This document shows, piece by piece, positions 1 to 4,721 of a stretch of DNA of 5,947 nucleotides. The notes beneath the pieces were generated by a model. The model ran no database searches, had not been told where the DNA came from, and worked only from the letters and a program-made list of their open reading frames with translations. Origin of the DNA: PS1 clade bacterium. GTDB lineage: Bacteria; Pseudomonadota; Alphaproteobacteria; RS24. Both the position numbers and the translations under genes were made by a program. Position 1 is the stretch's first letter, and every line of letters starts with the position of its first letter. The stretch covers positions 1 to 5,947 of the forward strand of contig JADHOK010000084.1 of the NCBI GenBank assembly GCA_016779015.1. The letters run 5' to 3'.

Positions 1-2
1 TT

Positions 3-350
3 GTTTATCACGCAGAGGCGCTGGAAAACGGCACGCCGTACGAGATGTTTCCGGTGATGGAACAAAAACTGCTGCGCCTCATTATCAATCCGAGCATGGT
101 CGCGGCTTGGTTTTTCGGTCTGGCGCTGATTTTTGCCGGTGGCCATTGGCCGATTGTCGATATTTGGCTGGTGTTAAAATTGAGCTTGGTGGTTATCCTG
201 TCGGCCTATCACGGGTTTTTGGCCAGCACACGCAAGCAGTTTCTAAACGGCACGCTGCCGCGCCCGTCGCGGTTTTACCGCATGGTCAATGAGGTGCCAC
301 CTGTTCTGACGGTCTTTATCGTCATTCTGGTGGTGGTGCAGCCGTTCTGA
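3..350 (+). CDS. hemJ: HemJ-type protoporphyrinogen IX oxidase, C-terminal part (5' end outside the window)
   Basis: The open frame enters from the left edge and ends at TGA 348-350, giving 115 residues. They begin VYHAEA, a HemJ signature in which His follows the end of the first membrane helix. The in-frame ATG at 45 lies after this conserved stretch, so it is not the real start; roughly 30-35 N-terminal residues are missing. Also visible are an EMFPVMEQKLLR segment, hydrophobic membrane segments at about residues 31-47, 53-71 and 99-112 of the fragment, a second conserved His in LSAYHGF, and a C-terminus with RPSRFYRMVNEVP followed by a last helix ending QPF. HemJ is an inner-membrane protein that oxidises protoporphyrinogen IX to protoporphyrin IX, the penultimate step of heme synthesis, in bacteria lacking HemG or HemY. 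Its position just before rho fits alphaproteobacterial gene order. Other CopD/DUF2269-like membrane proteins are less likely because the motifs match HemJ along the whole fragment. Confidence 0.92.
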   Translation, partial: VYHAEALENGTPYEMFPVMEQKLLRLIINPSMVAAWFFGLALIFAGGHWPIVDIWLVLKLSLVVILSAYHGFLASTRKQFLNGTLPRPSRFYRMVNEVPPVLTVFIVILVVVQPF

Positions 351-379
351 CGGATATTTAAAGCGCCTTTCGATAATGT

Positions 380-412
380 TTGAATGGCCATTGAATAGCC
401 ATTGAATGGTGC
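380..412. repeat. Three 11-bp direct repeats upstream of the rho promoter
   Basis: Units start at 380 (TTGAATGGCCA), 391 (TTGAATAGCCA) and 402 (TTGAATGGTGC). Units 1 and 2 differ at one base; unit 3 matches unit 1 at 8 of 11. The next TTGA, at 413, is in phase and forms the start of the proposed -35 hexamer. Within the array AATGGCCATT (383-392) is a perfect 10-bp palindrome, and CCATT-G-AATGG (399-409) is a second symmetrical element. The unit length is close to one helical turn, and the array lies about 36-68 bp upstream of the predicted transcription start, where an activator or upstream element would sit. A regulatory role is inferred. Confidence 0.75.
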
Positions 413-441
413 TTGAGAAACGCGCGTTTATCGCATATACT
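413..441 (+). promoter_or_regulatory. Predicted sigma70-type promoter of rho
   Basis: A -35 hexamer TTGAGA (413-418) and a -10 hexamer TATACT (436-441) are separated by exactly 17 bp, each one mismatch from the TTGACA/TATAAT consensus. Transcription would start near 448, giving a rho leader of about 134 nt. The promoter follows the end of hemJ by about 60 bp, so rho probably has its own start site in addition to any read-through from hemJ. The call rests on sequence match alone. Confidence 0.68.
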
Positions 442-458
442 GAAGCTTCCTACCGAGG

Positions 459-490
459 GCCGCGCGTCGGCACTTTTACCTTTCGTAAAA
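459..490 (+). other. Two small hairpins in the rho leader
   Basis: GCCG (459-462) can pair with CGGC (468-471) across a 5-nt loop, and TTTTAC (474-479) pairs perfectly with GTAAAA (485-490) across the loop CTTTC. Both lie within the first ~45 nt of the predicted transcript. The second stem is AT-rich and has no U-run after it, so it is not a classical intrinsic terminator. In Escherichia coli rho is autoregulated through termination in its leader; a similar role here is possible but unproven. Confidence 0.35.
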
Positions 491-581
491 TCTGTTGATG
501 GTCCGGGCCGATAAGCGGCGCTCGGATGATGCAGCGAATTTTCCCGAACCCGTTTTCTTGAAAAACCCCACGAGATTGACC

Positions 582-1847
582 ATGGAACAAATTAAACTGG
601 AAGAGCTGAAGGCGAAATCGCCGACCGAGCTGTTGGCTTTCGCCGAGACCCACGAGATTGAAAATGCTTCGGCCATGCTGAAGCAGGATATGCTGTTCGC
701 CATTTTGAAAAAGCTGGCCGAGGATGATGTTATCATTATTGGCGAGGGCGTGGTCGAGGTGCTGCAAGACGGCTTTGGTTTCTTGCGCTCACCGGACGCC
801 AATTACCTGCCCGGCCCCGATGATATTTATGTCAGCCCCAGCCAAATCCGTCGCTTTGCGCTGCGCACCGGCGACACGCTGGAAGGCGAGATCAGAAGTC
901 CTAAAGACGGCGAGCGATATTTTGCGCTTTTGAAAGTCAATAAGATTAATTTCGAGGACCCGGAAAAAGCCCGCCAGAAAGTGCATTTCGATAATCTGAC
1001 ACCGCTTTACCCCGATGAGGGCGTGCGCATGGAGACCGATGACCCGACGCGCAAAGACCTCTCAACCCGTGTCATCGATATCGTCGCGCCCTTGGGCAAA
1101 GGCCAGCGCGCGTTGATTGTGGCACCGCCGCGCACCGGTAAAACCGTGTTGATGCAAAACATCGCCAAGTCTATCGCCGCCAATCATCCAGAATGTTATT
1201 TGATTGTTTTGTTGATCGATGAGCGCCCCGAAGAGGTGACCGATATGCAACGCTCGGTCGATGGCGAGGTGGTGTCCTCGACTTTTGACGAGCCGGCGAC
1301 ACGCCATGTGCAAGTCGCTGAAATGGTCATTGAGAAAGCCAAGCGGTTGGTCGAACACGGCCGCGATGTGGTGATTTTGCTGGACAGCATCACGCGTCTT
1401 GGGCGCGCCTATAACACGGTTGTGCCGAGCTCGGGCAAAGTGCTGACCGGCGGCGTTGACGCCAATGCGCTGCAGCGCCCCAAACGCTTCTTCGGCGCGG
1501 CGCGTAATATCGAAGAAGGCGGCTCGCTGACGATTATCTCCACCGCGCTGATTGAGACCGGCTCGCGTATGGATGAGGTGATTTTTGAAGAGTTTAAAGG
1601 CACCGGTAATTCCGAGATTGTGCTCGACCGGAAGATTTCCGACAAGCGCGTCTTCCCGGCCATCGATATTATGAAATCGGGGACGCGCAAAGAAGAGCTG
1701 TTGGTCGAGGCCGGTGCGCTGGCTAAGATTTATGTGCTGCGCCGCATCCTCAATCCGATGGGCGCGGTCGATGCCGCCGAATTCCTAATCGATAAGCTGA
1801 AAAACACCAAAACCAATGACGAGTTCTTCGACTCGATGAATACCTAA
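582..1847 (+). CDS. rho: Transcription termination factor Rho
   Basis: The complete 421-residue protein is close to the usual ~420 residues. Rho is a homohexameric RNA-dependent ATPase/translocase that loads on C-rich nascent RNA and releases RNA polymerase. The N-terminal helical domain covers about residues 1-47. An OB/cold-shock-like primary RNA-binding domain follows, with the RNP1-like DGFGFLRS at 63-70 and YVSPSQIRRF after it. The RecA-like motor domain has Walker A APPRTGKT (181-188, Lys187), DERPEEVT with the expected catalytic Glu at 214, Walker B VVILLDS (Asp268), the Q-loop region GKVLTGGVDANALQRPKRFFG (285-305) and SGTRKEELL (366-374). The ATG at 582 is chosen because MEQIKLEELKAKSP aligns with the normal Rho N-terminus. 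An in-frame extension to TTG 495 or ATG 498 would add 29 or 28 unusual residues. The Shine-Dalgarno match is weak (GAG at 572-574). No key motif is missing. A dedicated promoter lies at 413-441, and the gene converges on the hydrolase gene 8 bp beyond its stop. Confidence 0.98.
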   Translation: MEQIKLEELKAKSPTELLAFAETHEIENASAMLKQDMLFAILKKLAEDDVIIIGEGVVEVLQDGFGFLRSPDANYLPGPDDIYVSPSQIRRFALRTGDTLEGEIRSPKDGERYFALLKVNKINFEDPEKARQKVHFDNLTPLYPDEGVRMETDDPTRKDLSTRVIDIVAPLGKGQRALIVAPPRTGKTVLMQNIAKSIAANHPECYLIVLLIDERPEEVTDMQRSVDGEVVSSTFDEPATRHVQVAEMVIEKAKRLVEHGRDVVILLDSITRLGRAYNTVVPSSGKVLTGGVDANALQRPKRFFGAARNIEEGGSLTIISTALIETGSRMDEVIFEEFKGTGNSEIVLDRKISDKRVFPAIDIMKSGTRKEELLVEAGALAKIYVLRRILNPMGAVDAAEFLIDKLKNTKTNDEFFDSMNT

Positions 1848-1869
1848 GCGGGCTTTTAAGCCAGCGCTT
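1846..1869. terminator. Possible shared hairpin between the convergent rho and hydrolase genes
   Basis: AAGCG (1846-1850) can pair with CGCTT (1865-1869), and GGCT (1851-1854) with AGCC (1859-1862), leaving a 4-nt loop and a 2-nt bulge at 1863-1864. The structure spans the rho stop codon, the 8-bp gap and the stop codon of the opposing gene. No strong T-run follows on either strand, so intrinsic termination would be weak; it could instead protect 3' ends. This is a low-confidence call. Confidence 0.3.
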
Positions 1870-2551
1870 CGGCAAACAGCGCCAGAGTGCGGCCATGCGC
1901 CAGCGCCGTTGCATCGGCGTCGTAATGCATGCCGTTATGGCGGGCAAAAGCGTGGTCTTGGCCGTCATAAATATGCACTTCGGCCTGCATATGCGCGGCC
2001 AGACCGTCGGCAATGGCGGTTTGGGCGTCTTTGGGAACAAACGCGTCCTCGGCAGCGATATGGATAAGTGTCGGCGCGGTAATGTTGCCGGCTTCACCCA
2101 AAAGGCCCTCAATGCCGACGCCGTAGTAAGAAGCGTGGGCGTCGCCATTGGTGCGGCAAGCAGCGAGATAGACCATGCGGCCGCCAAGGCAAAAACCGAT
2201 TGTGCCGACCTTGGCACAGCCGGCGGCGCGCAGATAATCGATCGCGGCTTGCAGATCGCCAACCCCCTCATCGCCGTCATAGCCGTTCATCAGGGCAAAA
2301 GCTTTTTGCCACTCTTCTTCCGAGCCATCGGTCAGCGCGACATTGCGCTCTTGACGCCAAAACAAATCCGGTGCCAGAGCCAAATAACCCTCGCCGGCCA
2401 ACCAGTTGGCGGTTTCTTTAATGTCGGCATTGACGCCAAAGATTTCTTGAATGACGACGACCCCGCCTTTTGGTGTCCCCGACGGTGTGGCCAAATAGGC
2501 GTCGAAATAATCCCCGCCACCAGCAACCTCAACCTTTACCATCTCGCTCAT
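1856..2551 (-). CDS. Dienelactone hydrolase family protein (alpha/beta hydrolase)
   Basis: The protein has 231 residues, close to the usual ~230-240 for the family, with no signal peptide, so it is probably cytoplasmic. The fold and catalytic set are recognisable. GGVVVIQEIFGVN (29-41) carries the conserved Glu36; GFCLGG (119-124) is the nucleophile elbow with Cys121; AAEDAFVP (166-173) carries Asp169; and DHAF (199-202) carries His200. This is the Cys-His-Asp triad of carboxymethylenebutenolidase, which opens dienelactone to maleylacetate in chlorocatechol degradation. Arg204 may match a substrate-carboxylate-binding Arg of the characterised enzyme, but I see no clear counterpart of a second one expected near residue 81. 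No other catechol-pathway gene is nearby, so the substrate cannot be named; many such proteins act on other esters or lactones. A strong Shine-Dalgarno, AAGGAG (2558-2563 on the minus strand, 6 nt before ATG), supports the start. It follows the YyaL-like gene by 29 bp and is probably co-transcribed with it. Confidence 0.93.
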   Translation of the reverse strand: MSEMVKVEVAGGGDYFDAYLATPSGTPKGGVVVIQEIFGVNADIKETANWLAGEGYLALAPDLFWRQERNVALTDGSEEEWQKAFALMNGYDGDEGVGDLQAAIDYLRAAGCAKVGTIGFCLGGRMVYLAACRTNGDAHASYYGVGIEGLLGEAGNITAPTLIHIAAEDAFVPKDAQTAIADGLAAHMQAEVHIYDGQDHAFARHNGMHYDADATALAHGRTLALFAEALA

Positions 2552-2557
2552 GCGTGT

Positions 2558-2563
2558 CTCCTT
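2558..2563 (-). promoter_or_regulatory. Strong ribosome binding site of the hydrolase gene
   Basis: The minus strand reads AAGGAG, then six bases, then ATG at 2551. It is the only near-consensus Shine-Dalgarno in the window and lies in the 29-bp gap after the YyaL-like gene. It suggests that the downstream gene of the pair is translated independently rather than by coupling. Confidence 0.8.
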
Positions 2564-2580
2564 AAATTGCGGCTAGCGCT

Positions 2581-4650
2581 TTAGCCTTGTTCATAAGCAT
2601 GTCTTTGTGACACCAATGCGTCAAGCGCCTGCGTGATCGCATCGGCTTCGGTGAGCGGCGCAAGGCACGTTCTATCAGGGCAAATATAGGCGGCGGGCCG
2701 CCCCTCCTGCAAACCTTTGCCATGCGCCGGATGGCCCGGCGGTAAGTCGGCCCCCGGCGGCAAAATGACGACCTCGCGCGTAAAAACCGGATGCATAATG
2801 GCGGCTTGCACGAGCCCGGCCGTCACCTCATCGTCCCCGCCGATAATGATGATGGACAGGGCGTGGTCGATACCGAGGCGGGCCGATAATAACGCCGTCA
2901 TTGATGGGTAGCTCTGCGCCAAATGACCGGCCAGCGCGTTAAATGCCGCCTCCGCCTTGTCGCGCCAGCTCGTGTCTCCTGTCAGGCTGGTCAGTTTTTG
3001 GAACAAAGCCAGCGCCGCCGCATTGGCAGCCGGTTGGGCGTTGTCCTGCGCCGGTCGGTTATTGACCAGCACGCCCGTCTGCCCCGCCCGATTGGCCAGA
3101 TAGCCGCCCCGCGCCCCATCCAGAAAGCCATCATGCAGCGCCGTCGCATCGGCCAGCGCATCGGCCAGATAGGCGGCGTCGCCACTGGCCTGATAAAGCG
3201 CCGCAGCGGCTTGGCCCATAAACGCATAATCGGCCGATAGCGAGACGCCGAGACGACGGCCATCGCGTGCGGCGTGGCACAACGTGCCGTCGGCTGCTGT
3301 CAGGGCTTGGCGCGCGGCGCGATAGCCTTGGCTTGCAAGCTGCAACCAGTCGGGTCGCCGGAACACACGCGCCGCTTCGGCCAGAGCCGCGACCATCATG
3401 GCGTTCCAGTCGGCGAGGATTTTATCATCGCGCCCCGGTGCGACCCGCGTGTTGCGGGCGGCCAGAAGCGTGGCGCGCGCGGCGTCGAATTGCGCTAAGG
3501 CGCCATCCCCCTGGTGCAAGAGATTGGGTATGTTTTTGCCCTCGAAATTACCCGCCGCGCTGATCGCGTAAGCGGCGCAAAAAGCTGCTGCCTCTTCGCC
3601 CAGAAGCGCGTCTATCTCGCCTCTGTCCCAGACGTAAAACTTGCCCTCCTCGCCTTGCGTGTCGGCGTCGAGGCTGGCCGCGAAAGCGCCTTCTGGTGTC
3701 ACCATCTCGCGTGCCAGCCAGTCAATGGTCTCGCTGATACGCGCGGCAAAAAGCGGCGCGCGGGTGTGGCGGTAAAGGTCGCAGAGCAGGTCGATAAGCA
3801 GCGCGTTGTCATAGAGCATTTTCTCAAAATGCGGCACCAGCCAATCGGCGTCGACGCTGTAGCGGGCAAAGCCGCCGCCCAAATGGTCATAAATGCCGCC
3901 TTGGCAGATGCGGCCCGCGCTCACCAGCACCGCTTGGTGAATTTCCTTATCATCCATCAGCTGCGCTTGCTGCCAGAGGAATTTATAAACAAAAGGCTGC
4001 GGGAATTTGGGGGCACCCGAAAGGCCGCCCTTGTCTTTATCGATATGCGCGGCGAGGCTTTGCGCCGCCCGACGCGGCAGCTCGGCCGGCATATCACCGC
4101 GGGCATCGGCAGTGGCTTTAGCCTTCAGCGCTTTCGTCAGCGCGTTTGTGTTGGTGGTTATCTTTTCCGGCGTCTCGCGCCAAACGCGCGACAGCTCGGT
4201 GAGGATTTGCATAAAGCCGGGCCGGCCATATTGCGGGGTTTTGGGAAAATATGTGCCGCCCCAAAACGGCGCGCCCTCGGCATTGAGACACATGGTGAGC
4301 GGCCAGCCGCCCTGCTCGCCCATCATTGCCAGCGCGCTCATATAAATCTCGTCAAGGTCGGGGCGTTCTTCGCGGTCGAGCTTGATGCAGACGAAATGCG
4401 CGTTCATCAAAGCCGCCACTTCGTCATCTTCAAAACTTTCATGCGCCATAACATGGCACCAATGGCACGCCGCATAGCCGATCGATAGCAGCACCGGCAC
4501 ATTGCGCCGCCGCGCCTCGGCAAACACCGCATCCTCCCAAGGTTGCCAATGCACCGGATTGTCTTTGTGTTGTAAAAGATAGGGGCTGGTCGCATCGGCC
4601 AAGCGGTTGCGCGAAAAGCGCTCATCAGCAGCATTGCCTTTATTGGTCAT
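2581..4650 (-). CDS. YyaL/DUF255 family protein: thioredoxin-like domain plus six-hairpin glycosidase-like domain
   Basis: From ATG 4650 the protein has 689 residues, the usual size for this family (YyaL in Bacillus, SPATA20 in animals). The N-terminal thioredoxin-like DUF255 domain spans about residues 15-170. It has the family signature SPYLLQHKDNPVHWQPW and the CxxC motif CHWCH (Cys62, Cys65), then LDREERPDLDEIYM, GGWPLTMCL and FWGGTYFP. The rest resembles an (alpha/alpha)6 barrel, with GGIYDHLGGGFARYSVD (251-267), PHFEKMLYDNA, SLDADTQGEEGKFYVW (326-341) and DDKILADWNAMM (408-419). The C-terminus has the family's paired cysteines in CPDRTCLAP (Cys657, Cys662). Biochemical function is not established; redox and sugar-related roles are both suggested by fold only. 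No signal peptide is evident. An alternative TTG at 4668 would add six residues (MANLPH). Neither start has a good Shine-Dalgarno; ATG is preferred because the family motif begins shortly after it. The gene is divergent from mnmE and precedes the hydrolase gene by 29 bp. Confidence 0.93.
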   Translation of the reverse strand: MTNKGNAADERFSRNRLADATSPYLLQHKDNPVHWQPWEDAVFAEARRRNVPVLLSIGYAACHWCHVMAHESFEDDEVAALMNAHFVCIKLDREERPDLDEIYMSALAMMGEQGGWPLTMCLNAEGAPFWGGTYFPKTPQYGRPGFMQILTELSRVWRETPEKITTNTNALTKALKAKATADARGDMPAELPRRAAQSLAAHIDKDKGGLSGAPKFPQPFVYKFLWQQAQLMDDKEIHQAVLVSAGRICQGGIYDHLGGGFARYSVDADWLVPHFEKMLYDNALLIDLLCDLYRHTRAPLFAARISETIDWLAREMVTPEGAFAASLDADTQGEEGKFYVWDRGEIDALLGEEAAAFCAAYAISAAGNFEGKNIPNLLHQGDGALAQFDAARATLLAARNTRVAPGRDDKILADWNAMMVAALAEAARVFRRPDWLQLASQGYRAARQALTAADGTLCHAARDGRRLGVSLSADYAFMGQAAAALYQASGDAAYLADALADATALHDGFLDGARGGYLANRAGQTGVLVNNRPAQDNAQPAANAAALALFQKLTSLTGDTSWRDKAEAAFNALAGHLAQSYPSMTALLSARLGIDHALSIIIIGGDDEVTAGLVQAAIMHPVFTREVVILPPGADLPPGHPAHGKGLQEGRPAAYICPDRTCLAPLTEADAITQALDALVSQRHAYEQG

Positions 4651-4721
4651 GTGCGGCAGGTTAGCCAAAATTTAGGCCAACACAAGTTGCGAGACAGAGA
4701 AAACCGGATTGAGATAGTCAA
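4651..4721. promoter_or_regulatory. Divergent intergenic region between the YyaL-like gene and mnmE
   Basis: These 71 bp must hold promoters for both directions unless mnmE is read from elsewhere. On the minus strand TTGACT (4716-4721) is a good -35 match, but at 17 bp spacing the -10 would be TCTGTC, which is poor. TTGTGT followed after 16 bp by TAACCT is another weak minus-strand option. On the plus strand I find no convincing promoter for mnmE; TTGCGA (4687-4692) lacks a proper -10. No hexamer pair can be assigned with confidence. Confidence 0.35.
4660..4681. repeat. Imperfect inverted repeat in the divergent intergenic region
   Basis: GTTAGCC (4660-4666) and GGCCAAC (4675-4681) are complementary at 6 of 7 positions around an 8-bp AT-only centre (AAAATTTA). 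The size and AT core resemble an operator for a dimeric regulator, and it lies between two divergent starts. It also overlaps the alternative TTG start of the YyaL-like gene. A site this short can occur by chance. Confidence 0.4.

Noticed and set aside
45..350. A 101-residue HemJ starting at ATG 45
   Set aside because: The conserved VYHAEA segment is encoded upstream of this ATG and the frame is open to the window edge, so the gene is truncated by the window rather than short.
351..379. Intrinsic terminator after hemJ
   Set aside because: AAAGCGCCTTT at 359-370 looks symmetrical but does not form a proper stem, and no T-run follows.
495..581. N-terminal extension of Rho from TTG 495 or ATG 498
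   Set aside because: The extra residues do not resemble any Rho N-terminus, while ATG 582 gives a 421-residue protein that aligns from its first residues with the family.
1895..2584. A 229-codon plus-strand open frame opposite the hydrolase gene
   Set aside because: It is antisense to an intact enzyme with a full catalytic set and a strong ribosome binding site; the translation has no recognisable domain.
3146..3168. A 12-bp direct repeat (GCATCGGCCAGC, nearly two copies) in the YyaL-like gene
   Set aside because: It encodes LADALADA in a predicted helix; alanine/aspartate-rich helices in GC-rich genes often give such short repeats by chance.
3514..4488. A 324-codon plus-strand open frame opposite the YyaL-like gene
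   Set aside because: It lies wholly antisense to a gene with strong family motifs, its translation resembles no family I know, and long antisense frames are common in GC-rich coding DNA.
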